Shown: positions 54,135 to 62,444, counted from the stretch's first letter. The stretch is DNA of 64,000 bases from Ramlibacter alkalitolerans (GCF_016722765.1 NZ_JAEQND010000018.1:43603-107602); one strand, 5' to 3'. Made by a program: numbers and translations. The notes: a model not told the origin generated them from the sequence alone.

Positions 54135-56993
54135 ATGAACGCCGTCACCCGCGCCGAGCTGGCGCAGATCGAAGCCCCCACCGTCAAGTTCTCCTTGAAC
54201 GGCAAGCAGGTCGAGGCGCGCGCCAACGAGACGGTGCTGCAGGTCGCCGACCGCGAGGGCGTCGAGATCCCGCGCCTTTGCTACAAGGATGGCCTGGACA
54301 CCGCCGGCAACTGCCGCTGCTGCATGGTGGAGATCAAGGGTGAACGCACCCTCGCCCCGAGCTGCTGCCGCACGCCCACGCCCGGCATGGAAGTCACCAC
54401 CGACAGTGCGCGTGCCGTCGCCTCGCAGAAGATGGTGCTGGAACTGCTGCAGTCCGACATGCCCGAGGCGGAGTACACCCGCAACAACGAACTGGACCAG
54501 TGGTCCGCGAAGTTGAACGTCGGCAAGCCGCGCTTTCCCTCGCGCGGCAACGTGGGCCCCGACCTTTCGCATCCCGCCATCGCCGTCAACCTCGACGCCT
54601 GCATCCAGTGCACGCGCTGCCTGCGCGCCTGCCGCGACGAGCAGGTCAACGACGTGATCGGCCTGGCCTTCCGCGGCGAGCACGCCAAGATCGTGTTCGA
54701 CATGGACGACCCGATGGGCGTCTCCACCTGCGTGGCCTGCGGCGAGTGCGTGCAGGCCTGCCCCACCGGGGCGCTGATGCCGGCGCGCGGCGCCGCCCTG
54801 CCCGTCCCCGACAAGAAGGTCGATTCGGTCTGCCCGTACTGCGGCGTCGGCTGCCAGCTCACCTACAACGTCAAGGACAACAAGATCCTCTACGTGGAAG
54901 GCCGCGACGGCCCGGCCAACCATGGCCGCCTGTGCGTGAAGGGCCGCTACGGCTTCGACTACGCGCACCACCCGCATCGCCTGACCACGCCGCTGATCCG
55001 CCGCGCCGACGCGCCCAAGGATCCGAAGCTGGTGCTGGACCCCGACCGCGTGCACGAAGTCTTCCGCGAAGCCACCTGGGAAGAGGCGCTGGCCCTGGCC
55101 GCCGGCAAGCTGAAGGACATCCGCGATACCAAGGGCCCGAAGACGCTGGTCGGCTTCGGCTCCGCCAAGGGCAGCAACGAAGAGGCCTACCTGTTCCAGA
55201 AGCTGGTGCGCACCGGCTTCGGCAGCAACAACGTGGACCACTGCACGCGCCTGTGCCATGCGTCGTCGGTCGCCGCGCTGCTGGAAGGCATCGGCTCCGG
55301 CGCCGTGTCCAACCCCGTGATGGACGTGACGCAGGCCGAGGTGATCGTCGTGATCGGCTCCAATCCGACCGTCAACCACCCGGTGGCCGCCACCTGGATG
55401 AAGAACGCGGCCAAGAACGGCGCCAAGCTGGTGATCATGGATCCGCGCCAGGGCGAACTCACGCGCCTGGCCTGGCGCCACATGCAGTTCAAGCCGGACA
55501 CCGACGTCGCGATGCTCAACGCGATGATGCACGTGATCGTGCACGAGGGCCTGGTGGACCAGGCCTTCATCGAGTCGCGCACCATCGGCTACGACGAGCT
55601 GAAGAAGAACCTGGTGGGCTACAGCCCCGAGGAAATGGCGCCCGTGTGCGGCGTGCCCGCAGAGACTTTGCGCGAAGTGGCGCGCACCTTCGCGACCTCG
55701 CGCGCCTCCATGATCCTGTGGGGCATGGGCGTATCGCAGCACGTGCACGGCACCGACAACGCGCGCTGCCTGATCGCGCTGTCGCTGATGACGGGCCAGA
55801 TCGGCCGTCCCGGCACCGGCCTGCATCCGCTGCGCGGCCAGAACAACGTGCAGGGTGCGTCCGACGCCGGCCTGATCCCGATGATGTACCCCGACTACCA
55901 GAAGGTGGCGGACCCCGAGGTGCGTGCGCGCTTCGAGCAGCACTGGAAGCTGCAGCCCGGCACGCTGGACGACCAGCCCGGCCTGACCGTGATCGAGGTG
56001 ATGCACGCGATCACGGCCGGCAAGGTGAGCGGCATGTACATCATGGGCGAGAACCCTGCGATGTCCGACCCGGATGCCGACCACGCCCGCGAGGCGCTGG
56101 CCAAGCTGGACCACCTGGTGGTGCAGGACATCTTCCTGACCGAGACGGCCGTCCTGGCGGACGTGGTGCTGCCCGCCAGCGCCTTCCCCGAGAAGACCGG
56201 CACCTTCACCAACACCGACCGGCTGGTGCAGCTCGGTCGCCAGGCGATCGACCCGCCCGGCCAGGCGAAGCAGGACCTCTGGATCATCCAGGAGATCGCG
56301 CGCCGCATCGGGCTGGACTGGAACTACCGCCATGTCTCCGAGGCCTTCGACGAGATGCGGCACACGATGCCCAGCATCGCCGGCATCACCTGGGATCGGC
56401 TGGAGCGCGAGCATGCGGTGACGTATCCGTGCACCAAGGAAGGCGACCCGGGCGACCCGGTCGTCTTCATCGAGGACTTCCCGCGCGAGGGTGGCAAGGC
56501 GCGCTTCGTGCCGGCCGACATCGTCCCGGCGGCGGAGCGCCCCGATGCGCAGTACCCGATGGTGCTGATCACGGGCCGGCAGCTCGAACACTGGCACACC
56601 GGCAGCATGACGCGCCGCGCGACGGTGCTCGACGCCATCGAGCCGGATCCCACGGTGCTGGTGCACCCGCTCGACATCGCGGCGCTGGGCGTGAAGCCCG
56701 GCGAGCTGGTGACGATCGAGTCGCGCCGCGGCAAGGTCTCGCTCTATGCGCGCGTCGACGAAGGCACTCCGCGCGGCTCGGTGTTCGTGCCCTTCTGCTA
56801 CTACGAGGCCGCCATCAACAAGGTGACGAACGACAAGTTCGACCCGGTGGCGAAGATCCCGGAGTTGAAGTACTGCGCAGTGCGCGTCACCGCGGGCGGC
56901 ACGGCGCCCGAGCAGGTGAGCTTCGGGGGTGGGCAGATCCTGCGGAAGGTGCAGGAGCAGGCGGATTCGGAGACGTTCGCGGCGGCGAAGTAG
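54135..56993 (+). CDS. fdsA: Formate dehydrogenase, molybdenum catalytic subunit
   Basis: A 952-residue molybdenum enzyme that oxidises formate to CO2 and passes the electrons to the NuoE/NuoF-type subunit. The N-terminal part has ferredoxin-like cysteines (CYKDGLDTAGNCRCC), the middle two 4Fe-4S motifs (CIQCTRCLRAC, CVACGECVQACP), and then the Mo-bis-MGD domain with CPYCGVGC. The active-site ligand is Cys in HCTRLCHASSV, where selenoproteins have Sec; it is an ordinary codon here. It is the last gene before the integron; fdsC and fdsD, usual partners, are absent from the window. Confidence 0.95.
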   Translation: MNAVTRAELAQIEAPTVKFSLNGKQVEARANETVLQVADREGVEIPRLCYKDGLDTAGNCRCCMVEIKGERTLAPSCCRTPTPGMEVTTDSARAVASQKMVLELLQSDMPEAEYTRNNELDQWSAKLNVGKPRFPSRGNVGPDLSHPAIAVNLDACIQCTRCLRACRDEQVNDVIGLAFRGEHAKIVFDMDDPMGVSTCVACGECVQACPTGALMPARGAALPVPDKKVDSVCPYCGVGCQLTYNVKDNKILYVEGRDGPANHGRLCVKGRYGFDYAHHPHRLTTPLIRRADAPKDPKLVLDPDRVHEVFREATWEEALALAAGKLKDIRDTKGPKTLVGFGSAKGSNEEAYLFQKLVRTGFGSNNVDHCTRLCHASSVAALLEGIGSGAVSNPVMDVTQAEVIVVIGSNPTVNHPVAATWMKNAAKNGAKLVIMDPRQGELTRLAWRHMQFKPDTDVAMLNAMMHVIVHEGLVDQAFIESRTIGYDELKKNLVGYSPEEMAPVCGVPAETLREVARTFATSRASMILWGMGVSQHVHGTDNARCLIALSLMTGQIGRPGTGLHPLRGQNNVQGASDAGLIPMMYPDYQKVADPEVRARFEQHWKLQPGTLDDQPGLTVIEVMHAITAGKVSGMYIMGENPAMSDPDADHAREALAKLDHLVVQDIFLTETAVLADVVLPASAFPEKTGTFTNTDRLVQLGRQAIDPPGQAKQDLWIIQEIARRIGLDWNYRHVSEAFDEMRHTMPSIAGITWDRLEREHAVTYPCTKEGDPGDPVVFIEDFPREGGKARFVPADIVPAAERPDAQYPMVLITGRQLEHWHTGSMTRRATVLDAIEPDPTVLVHPLDIAALGVKPGELVTIESRRGKVSLYARVDEGTPRGSVFVPFCYYEAAINKVTNDKFDPVAKIPELKYCAVRVTAGGTAPEQVSFGGGQILRKVQEQADSETFAAAK

Positions 56994-57011
56994 GGGTCAG
57001 TCGTCGCCCCG

Positions 57012-57040
57012 CCCTCCTCCGTGGTTCGAGCGGAGGAGGG
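57012..57040. other. Strong hairpin between fdsA and intI
   Basis: CCCTCCTCCG / CGGAGGAGGG, ten base pairs around a nine-base loop, without a T tract. It lies in the 85 bp between the converging fdsA and intI genes and may act on both transcripts. Confidence 0.5.
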
Positions 57041-57078
57041 CCCCGCAAGTTCTTCTACCGGGTGGCCAGGACCAGCCA

Positions 57079-58074
57079 TCACCCCGTGTAGATTGTGTCC
57101 AAGGGACTTTTCGTCGTGCCAGCGGAAACCTTGAGCACGTGCGTATAGATCATCGTGGTGCTCACGTCGCTATGGCCTAGCAACTCCTGAACGGTGCGGA
57201 TGTCCGTTCCCGACTGCAGCAGGTGGGTAGCGAAGCTGTGGCGCAGCGTATGCGCAGAGACGCGCTTGTAGATCTCGGCTGCCGCGACTGCCCTCTTCAT
57301 CGCCCGCTGCAGACGGTCCTCGTTGAGATGATGCCTGCGGAGCTCACCGGTGCGGGGGTCTGTCGCCAGAACAGGTGAGGGAAACATCCAGAACCACCCC
57401 CAGGTCTGGTCCACCTTCGGGTACTTCTTCACCAGCGCGTGCGGCACATCCACACCGGCGTGCCCACGGCGCCGGTCCACGTGCCACAGAGACCGGGCGT
57501 CCGCAAGCTGGCGGCGGAAGTCCTCTTCCAGGGACCGAGGCAGCATGACGACGCGGTCCTTGTTGCCCTTGGCCTCTCTCACCACGATGACCTGCTTGTC
57601 GAACTCGACGTCCTTGATTCGCAGCCGAAGGGCCTCCATCAGCCTCATCCCGGTGCCATACAGCAGTCGCGCGACGATTCGAACCGCGCCTTCCATGTGC
57701 AGGATCAGCCTGCTCACTTCCTCGGGACTGAGCACCGTGGGAATGCGGCGTGTGTACCGCGGGCGGTTCAAGTCCTGCATCCAGGGCAAATCGACGCCGA
57801 TGACCTCGCGGTAAAGAAAGAGGATCGCGCTCAGCGCCTGATTGTGCGTCGATGACGAGACATGCCGCTCGCAGGCGAGCATCGTGAGGAAGGATTGCAC
57901 CTCGGCAGGCCCCATGTCGCGCGGATGCTTCAGCCCCTGCCATCGAATGAAGAAGCGCACCCAGTAGACGTAGGCGTCTTCCGTGCGAAGGCTATAGTGC
58001 AAATAGCGTGCTCGCTCACGGACTTGGTCCAACAGGCGCGTTGACTGCAAGCCCGGGCGAGTGGGAGGTGGCAT
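57079..58074 (-). CDS. intI: Integron integrase IntI
   Basis: A 331-residue tyrosine recombinase that moves gene cassettes between attI and attC sites. The active-site residues are R144, H275, R278, H301 and the nucleophile Y310, with LLGHSDVSTTMIYTHV at the end. Residues about 200-230 (GVDVPHALVKKYP, WGWFWMFP) are the extra helix insert found only in integron integrases. Length and motifs are close to IntI1 (337 residues). The start at 58074 (MPPPTRPGLQS) gives the normal N-terminus; the frame runs on to 58287 only across the attI side. It is transcribed away from the cassettes and has a LexA box at its promoter. Confidence 0.96.
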   Translation of the reverse strand: MPPPTRPGLQSTRLLDQVRERARYLHYSLRTEDAYVYWVRFFIRWQGLKHPRDMGPAEVQSFLTMLACERHVSSSTHNQALSAILFLYREVIGVDLPWMQDLNRPRYTRRIPTVLSPEEVSRLILHMEGAVRIVARLLYGTGMRLMEALRLRIKDVEFDKQVIVVREAKGNKDRVVMLPRSLEEDFRRQLADARSLWHVDRRRGHAGVDVPHALVKKYPKVDQTWGWFWMFPSPVLATDPRTGELRRHHLNEDRLQRAMKRAVAAAEIYKRVSAHTLRHSFATHLLQSGTDIRTVQELLGHSDVSTTMIYTHVLKVSAGTTKSPLDTIYTG

Positions 58075-58084
58075 GGAAGCGAGT

Positions 58085-58100
58085 CTGTATTTACATACAG
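58085..58100 (-). promoter_or_regulatory. LexA (SOS) box of intI
   Basis: CTGT-ATTTACAT-ACAG, a perfect CTGT-N8-ACAG palindrome 10 bp before the intI start. LexA would repress the integrase until DNA damage, as known for other integrons. Confidence 0.85.
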
Positions 58101-58291
58101 TATGTCGCGGGTTGTCCCGGAGATCAAGCGTGCCCGTAGTCAGATCGATGAGGGGAAACGTGGCGATGGCAGTTCCCTTGAACGACGGTTGGCACCATCT
58201 GGAGAGGTTGCTAGCTCGCGCTCGTTCAGGTCGGAATCCATGAGACCTGTGATCCCGTACTCCGACGCAAATTTGTTTGGGGATCAAGAAC

Positions 58292-58320
58292 TTGCCCTAC
58301 CCCATCGGGCGCTTTTATCC
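58292..58320 (+). promoter_or_regulatory. Possible cassette promoter Pc
   Basis: TTGCCC (58292-58297) and TTATCC (58315-58320), 17 bases apart, point toward the cassettes from within the attI region. The match to sigma-70 is weak, so this is tentative. Confidence 0.3.
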
Positions 58321-58339
58321 CGCACCCGAGGGATTTCAG

Positions 58340-58371
58340 GTCGCGACGCGCGGCCGACATTACGTTAGACC
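58340..58371 (+). other. attI recombination site, approximate
   Basis: The array begins at ACGTTAGAC. The crossover G^TTAGAC lies between 58364 and 58365, where the first cassette joins. The sequence to the left is unrelated to attC, as expected for attI. The limits of the site are not fixed by the sequence. Confidence 0.75.
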
Positions 58372-58407
58372 TCACATACGCCATCTGGTGCGACTTGGAG
58401 AGCCGAA

Positions 58408-58965
58408 GTGAAGTCCTTCAATCCCTTTCGGTGTGAAAGCGAACAAACACGCCAACTGAGCATAGCGTTGGCAGCCCTCGCACTGATTGCATGGGTTGTG
58501 TGGGTAGGTACCACGTCGAACGGCTTCGACCAAATTAAACCCATGGGGTGGCTGGTCTTCGCTGCTGCTCCAGCAGTAGCGTACCTCCTGCTGCTGGTAG
58601 TGCTGCCCCTTGTGCGAGGCACTTTGAAAGACGTTCGGCTTCTGCTGAGCGCCACGGTCATGTGGTCGTTTCTCTTGGCAGCCTGGGGCTATATCTGGGA
58701 TTGGGAGAGCCACCTTGCTTCAGAACGCTACATCGCGCTCTTTGTTCTTCCTCCCACCGGGCTGTGCCTCGGCCTCTTGCTTTGGCGCTGGTCCAAGGCC
58801 GGGTATGTTGGGGAACATTCCGATCCGCCGCATAAGTTGACCATGCCAGAGCGAGGGGGTACGAACCGAGTACAGGATGTCGATTCTGTTGATCTAAACT
58901 CGGTTTCCGACGGAGTTGCGGCATTGTTCCGGAGACGAGGCAAGAACCGAAATGGACAGAACTAG
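58408..58965 (+). CDS. Cassette 1: membrane protein of unknown function
   Basis: A 185-residue protein with four predicted transmembrane helices (about 16-35, 45-70, 80-98, 108-127) and a hydrophilic tail ending in basic residues. No family is recognised. It begins 43 bp after the attI junction and would be read from Pc or its own promoter. Confidence 0.6.
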   Translation: MKSFNPFRCESEQTRQLSIALAALALIAWVVWVGTTSNGFDQIKPMGWLVFAAAPAVAYLLLLVVLPLVRGTLKDVRLLLSATVMWSFLLAAWGYIWDWESHLASERYIALFVLPPTGLCLGLLLWRWSKAGYVGEHSDPPHKLTMPERGGTNRVQDVDSVDLNSVSDGVAALFRRRGKNRNGQN

Positions 58966-58980
58966 AACAGGCGCGATGAG

Positions 58981-59094
58981 GTCTAACAGGTCGTTCGACG
59001 CGGACACGCAGCGGCAAGGCGCCGCGAGCCGCGTGCTTGATTCTGCTTCTCGCGGCGCCTTGCCGCTGCGTGCCGGTCAACTCCGACGTTAGAC
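58981..59094 (+). repeat. attC site of cassette 1
   Basis: 114 bp, R'' GTCTAAC and R' GTTAGAC. Perfect 23-bp arms (ACGCAGCGGCAAGG ... CCTTGCCGCTGCGT) form the bottom-strand hairpin; the loop holds CGTGCTTGATTCTG. Confidence 0.93.
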
Positions 59095-59108
59095 CGCACG
59101 GAAGCATC

Positions 59109-59351
59109 GTGACGAACGAGTAGATCATCCTGAACTGCGACGTGTGCGGCCGGCCTTACCAGCACGGCCCGCACCGGCACGAAGGTCACAAACTTGATCT
59201 CTACGGCGGAATCATGTGTTGCGACACGTGCTGGACGTCGAACCGGGATGGGTGGGCACCCCATCTCGAGTCAAAATTGCTTGAGCAGCTTCAGTCGAAG
59301 GGCTTACCTGTGCCTCCTCGCAACTCAAAGGGTTGGCTGCCGAGAAGCTAA
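59109..59351 (+). pseudogene. Cassette 2, first gene: zinc-ribbon protein with an in-frame amber codon
   Basis: The frame reads GTG (59109), three codons, then TAG (59121-59123), then ILNCDVCGRPYQHGP...GGIMCCDTCW and on to a stop at 59351. The two C-X2-C pairs form a likely zinc ribbon. After the stop codon only CTG (59130) or GTG (59142) could restart, and the GTG would lose the first cysteine. Either the gene is broken by one base or it starts at an unusual codon. A second gene follows 9 bp later. Confidence 0.5.
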
Positions 59352-59360
59352 GGAGAGTTT

Positions 59361-59615
59361 ATGGCGTCGAGAACCGAACTTCAGGAATGGGTGATCCAAG
59401 CGCTGAAGGCCAAAGGCGGTGCAGCGAGCATCGTTGACGTGGCCAAGCACATTTGGGAACACCACGAGTCTGAGCTCAAGGCGTCAGGTGATCTTTTCTA
59501 TACGTGGCAGTACGACATGCGCTGGGCGTGTACGAAGCTGCGCGAACGAAAGATCGTTCAGGCGGCGGAAACCTCCGATCGCGGCGAATGGCGTCTTCAG
59601 CCTCAGCTCGCCTAG
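59361..59615 (+). CDS. Cassette 2, second gene: small winged-helix-like protein
   Basis: An 84-residue protein (TELQEWVIQALKAKGGAASIVDVAKHIWEHH, then YDMRWACTKLRERKIVQ) whose pattern of helices and final strand region resembles the small winged-helix domain seen in front of Mrr-type and other DNA-binding proteins. AAGGAG lies 9 bases before ATG 59361. Function unknown. Confidence 0.6.
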   Translation: MASRTELQEWVIQALKAKGGAASIVDVAKHIWEHHESELKASGDLFYTWQYDMRWACTKLRERKIVQAAETSDRGEWRLQPQLA

Positions 59616-59647
59616 ACACCGAGAAGAGTCCGTATGGCGCCGGTGCG

Positions 59648-59740
59648 GTCTAACAGGTCGTTCGACACGGACGCCCAGCGGCGGTCCTTCGCTTCGCTCC
59701 GGTCCTCTCCACCGGTCGCCGGTCAACTCCGACGTTAGAC
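59648..59740 (+). repeat. attC site of cassette 2, shorter and divergent
   Basis: 93 bp, R'' GTCTAAC and R' GTTAGAC. The outer ends agree with the other sites, but the central stem (GCGGCGGTCCTTCGC...) is different and pairs less well. Confidence 0.88.
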
Positions 59741-59748
59741 CGCAAGTT

Positions 59749-60153
59749 ATGAAACGTTCTCCCATGAGCCTCGCACTTCCCGCGTTTCGTTGGGTTTGGG
59801 CGCACCAATCACGCATTGGTGTGGCGGCGGCAACCGTCGCCTTCGTCGCTGGGCTGCTGGTGCCGAACCAGAGACTTTTCGGCTCCGTCCTCGTCAATTT
59901 TTCTCGCGCTGCGGTCGTCGTCGCCCTCTTGCTATGGGTGCTTTTGCAGCTCGTGCGGAAACGGAGGCCTGGCCTCAAATTGGTTGATGTCATCTCACAG
60001 CACACTGATTGGCCTAGGTATTCCGCAGTGGAGCGGATCGTCGTTGGAACTCTCTTTGCAGGCGTAGCGTTTTTCTACAGCTCAATCGGTGCGATGCTTG
60101 GTGGCGTTGCAGGTCTCGGAGTGGGCGTCTTCTTGAGAGCTGCGCAAGCATGA
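59749..60153 (+). CDS. Cassette 3: membrane protein of unknown function
   Basis: A 134-residue protein with about three hydrophobic helices (27-45, 50-73 and a Gly-rich one near 103-128). It starts at 59749, 14 bp after the cassette junction. No family is recognised. Confidence 0.6.
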   Translation: MKRSPMSLALPAFRWVWAHQSRIGVAAATVAFVAGLLVPNQRLFGSVLVNFSRAAVVVALLLWVLLQLVRKRRPGLKLVDVISQHTDWPRYSAVERIVVGTLFAGVAFFYSSIGAMLGGVAGLGVGVFLRAAQA

Positions 60154-60163
60154 GGGCGTTGCG

Positions 60164-60277
60164 GTCTAACATGTCGTTCGACACGGACACGCACCGGCAA
60201 GGCGCCGCAAGCCGTGCGCGGGAGCATCCGTCTTGCGGCGCCTTGCCGGTGCGTGCCGGTCAACTCCGACGTTAGAC
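60164..60277 (+). repeat. attC site of cassette 3
   Basis: 114 bp, from GTCTAAC to GTTAGAC, with arms CACCGGCAAGGCGCCGCAAG and its complement. Confidence 0.93.
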
Positions 60278-60282
60278 CGCAC

Positions 60283-60495
60283 ATGGAGCATTGCTGCAAG
60301 ACCATGGCGTACTGGGCGAACCACACGTGCGCTCAGCATCCAGACCTGTTTGAGTGTCCAGATCATTTGGTCCACTTTGACTCAAGCAGCCGGACGTATG
60401 GCCTCATCATTCACGACGGTGGGTCCTCAGTGGTCTCCATCACCTACTGTCCATGGTGCGGCGCGAGTCTCACGGCGAGGCTGCCACATGACTAA
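60283..60495 (+). CDS. Cassette 4, first gene: small Cys-rich protein
   Basis: A 70-residue protein with a N-terminal MEHCCKTM and a later CPWCG pair, plus IIHDGGSSVV in the middle. It resembles a family of small cassette proteins I recall under DUF6980, from memory only. The two Cys groups suggest metal binding. It overlaps the next gene by 8 bp. Confidence 0.65.
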   Translation: MEHCCKTMAYWANHTCAQHPDLFECPDHLVHFDSSSRTYGLIIHDGGSSVVSITYCPWCGASLTARLPHD

Positions 60496-60634
60496 GGTTC
60501 GGCTCATCCGCCTCCTGGCTGTCGCCGTCGGCATCGCAGCGCTCGTGGCCGTCGGAGTCCGCGAACTGCGCATCGACCGGTGCTTGGACGCAGGTGGACG
60601 CTGGAATTACGATCGCGGAGTATGCGAAACGTGA
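60488..60634 (+). CDS. Cassette 4, second gene: short single-helix protein
   Basis: A 48-residue protein with one N-terminal hydrophobic helix (IRLLAVAVGIAALVAVG) and then CLDAGGRWNYDRGVC, two cysteines that could form a disulfide outside the membrane. Short proteins of this type recur in cassette arrays. It overlaps the previous gene by 8 bp. Confidence 0.55.
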   Translation: MTKVRLIRLLAVAVGIAALVAVGVRELRIDRCLDAGGRWNYDRGVCET

Positions 60635-60641
60635 CTATGCG

Positions 60642-60755
60642 GTCTAACAGGTCGTTCGACACGGACACGCACCGGCAAGGCGCCGCGAGCCGTGGGCGGG
60701 AGCGTACGACTCGCGGCGCCTTGCCGCTGCGCGCCAGTCAACTCCGACGTTAGAC
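60642..60755 (+). repeat. attC site of cassette 4
   Basis: 114 bp, GTCTAAC to GTTAGAC. The right side has GCTGCGCGCCAGTC in place of the usual GGTGCGTGCCGGTC. Confidence 0.93.
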
Positions 60756-60759
60756 CGCA

Positions 60760-61092
60760 ATGTCAGGCAGTGCTGAATTGAACATCGCCGAATTCCCATA
60801 CGAGTCGGGCACCATCCGCTATCGGTACTCTCGGGTTATGGCGCCGGACGGGAAGCGCTGGTTGCGCCACGGGCTGTTCGTCGAATACTCTGAGGCCGGC
60901 GCAGTGCTCTCGGAAGGGACGTACGTGGACGGTAAGGAGCACGGTCTTTGGCGTGACTTTCATCCTAACGGCGTCCTGGCATGCGAGGGAAAGTACGAGC
61001 ACGGCCTTGAGCACGGTGAATGGTGTTTCTGGGACGAGCGCGGGAATGAGGAGCGCCGCGTCATCTCCGAAAAGGGGGAGGCGCGTGCCTAG
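60760..61092 (+). CDS. Cassette 5: MORN-like repeat protein (YwqK-type)
   Basis: A 110-residue protein built from G-W/L..F-NG...G-Y..G-...H-G repeats (HGLFVEYSEAGAVLSEGTY, HGLWRDFHPNGVLACEGKY, HGEWCFWDERGNEE). This resembles YwqK-type antitoxin or MORN-like proteins. No toxin partner lies in the cassette. It starts 10 bp after the junction. Confidence 0.7.
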   Translation: MSGSAELNIAEFPYESGTIRYRYSRVMAPDGKRWLRHGLFVEYSEAGAVLSEGTYVDGKEHGLWRDFHPNGVLACEGKYEHGLEHGEWCFWDERGNEERRVISEKGEARA

Positions 61093-61131
61093 AGCTAGCG
61101 GAGAGACCTCCTCGCACCTCGGACCGTTGCG

Positions 61132-61245
61132 GTCTAACAGGTCGTTCGACGCGGACACGCAGCGGCAAGGCGCCGCAAGCCGCGTGGCCGATCATGCGTC
61201 TTGCGGCGCCTTCCCGCTGCGTGCCGGTCAACTTCGACGTTAGAT
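61132..61245 (+). repeat. attC site of cassette 5; its R' core includes the next start codon
   Basis: 114 bp from GTCTAAC to GTTAGAT. The right core reads GTTAGATG, so the ATG at 61244 of cassette 6 overlaps it. Stem word CCTTCCCGCTGCGT has one mismatch to the common arm. Confidence 0.93.
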
Positions 61246-61951
61246 GGCATACCAACCGCTCTATGGTGACGGAAACTCCATGCGCGAAGGCGATTGGATT
61301 CGCATGGACGGCGGGAAGGTGCTGGGACGCATCGCTGAGGTGATCGCAAGCCGCGAACTTGCATCAAGCAGGCAACTGCAGGGGCTGGGCGTTATCGTCG
61401 ACGCGCAACCCAAGGGATTCGTTTTTCTTTCCGAGCAAAGCTTGACTGAGGACCGCTTGCAGCTGGTGCGTCGCGGTCCCCGCGAAGCTTTCCGCGGCAC
61501 CCTTGCGGTGTCGATAGGCTTTGGAGCTCTTGTCGTGCTCCCTGCCTTGTATTCCTTCGCCAGCGCGCTGTACAGTGCTTGTACTACTGGGTATGTTTTG
61601 GCGATAAGCCTAGGGCGCTATGAAGCTGCTCGGGAACTCGTTACCTGGCAGGCGGGGTGGGCCAGGTTCGCCGGACCCATGGTCCTAGTGGCGTCGCTTC
61701 TCGCATTCGATGGGTCTCGAGGAGTTACGCTGAGGTGGTGGCTTGCCGGAGCTGGATCTGTCCTTGCGCTGGTCCTTCTCGCGTTTTCTCTCTGGTTTAC
61801 GACGGTGGGTCGATCTTTAGCGTTCGCCGGGCTTGTTGCGTTTGTCGCGATCGCCTCTTTCATAGACAACAGACTCGGAAGGGCTGCGGCATCCTTGTTC
61901 ATCGCGACTTGCGCGGGCTTCCTGGTGTGGCAGGTGTCCAATGCCATCTAA
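61244..61951 (+). CDS. Cassette 6: membrane protein with an N-terminal barrel-like domain
   Basis: A 235-residue protein. Residues 1-75 look like a small beta-barrel (GDWIRMDGGKVLGRIAEVI, GLGVIVDAQPKGFVFL), and then four or five transmembrane helices follow. ATG 61244 lies in the attC core; ATG 61280 is an alternative. The TAA stop (61949-61951) is part of the next attC, so the gene ends inside the site. Confidence 0.6.
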   Translation: MAYQPLYGDGNSMREGDWIRMDGGKVLGRIAEVIASRELASSRQLQGLGVIVDAQPKGFVFLSEQSLTEDRLQLVRRGPREAFRGTLAVSIGFGALVVLPALYSFASALYSACTTGYVLAISLGRYEAARELVTWQAGWARFAGPMVLVASLLAFDGSRGVTLRWWLAGAGSVLALVLLAFSLWFTTVGRSLAFAGLVAFVAIASFIDNRLGRAAASLFIATCAGFLVWQVSNAI

Positions 61952-62059
61952 CAGGTCGTTCGACGCGGACACGCACCGGCAAGGCGCCGCAAGCCGTGCG
62001 CGGGAGCATACGTCTTGCGGCGCCTTGCCGGTGCGTGCCGGTCAACTCCGACGTTAGAC
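61946..62059 (+). repeat. attC site of cassette 6, supplies a stop codon
   Basis: 114 bp, R'' is ATCTAAC and R' GTTAGAC. The TAA inside R'' ends the preceding gene. Confidence 0.93.
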
Positions 62060-62072
62060 CTCACGAAACGCC

Positions 62073-62444
62073 GTGGACCTACAAGCGACCGTCAGTGCCT
62101 CTTGTCGTGAGCTGGAGACGACGGCTGCGATGATGGGCGTGGAATTGAAGGTCCATCCAGCTTCCGTCCCGGCGCTGGAACAAGTGGTTCTTGCGCTCCG
62201 TGAGATGCAGGTCGACGACAGTGCGATTGCTGGAGCGACGTTCATGCTCGGCGCGTACCTTGGGGAGATCCTCCGCTCGGTGCGAGGTGGCAATTGGTGC
62301 GGTGGCACGGACGGCGATCTTCTGTTGAAAATCGGGGCCACGACGTATGCTCCCGTGGCAAAGGTACCGAAGTTCGCTGCAAATCCAGCTGGAGGGGACG
62401 GACTTGGCTTCTATGCGTCTGCCGTTCTGGCCGGTGAGGTCTAA
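62073..62444 (+). CDS. Cassette 7: hypothetical protein
   Basis: A 123-residue soluble protein from GTG 62073 to the TAA in the next attC (62442-62444). It contains VVLALREMQVDDSAIAGATFMLGAYLGEIL and GGTDGDLLLKIG; no known family can be named. Confidence 0.55.
   Translation: MDLQATVSASCRELETTAAMMGVELKVHPASVPALEQVVLALREMQVDDSAIAGATFMLGAYLGEILRSVRGGNWCGGTDGDLLLKIGATTYAPVAKVPKFAANPAGGDGLGFYASAVLAGEV

Noticed and set aside
54135..56993. A selenocysteine codon in the formate dehydrogenase
   Set aside because: The active-site motif HCTRLCHASS has a normal Cys and there is no internal TGA.
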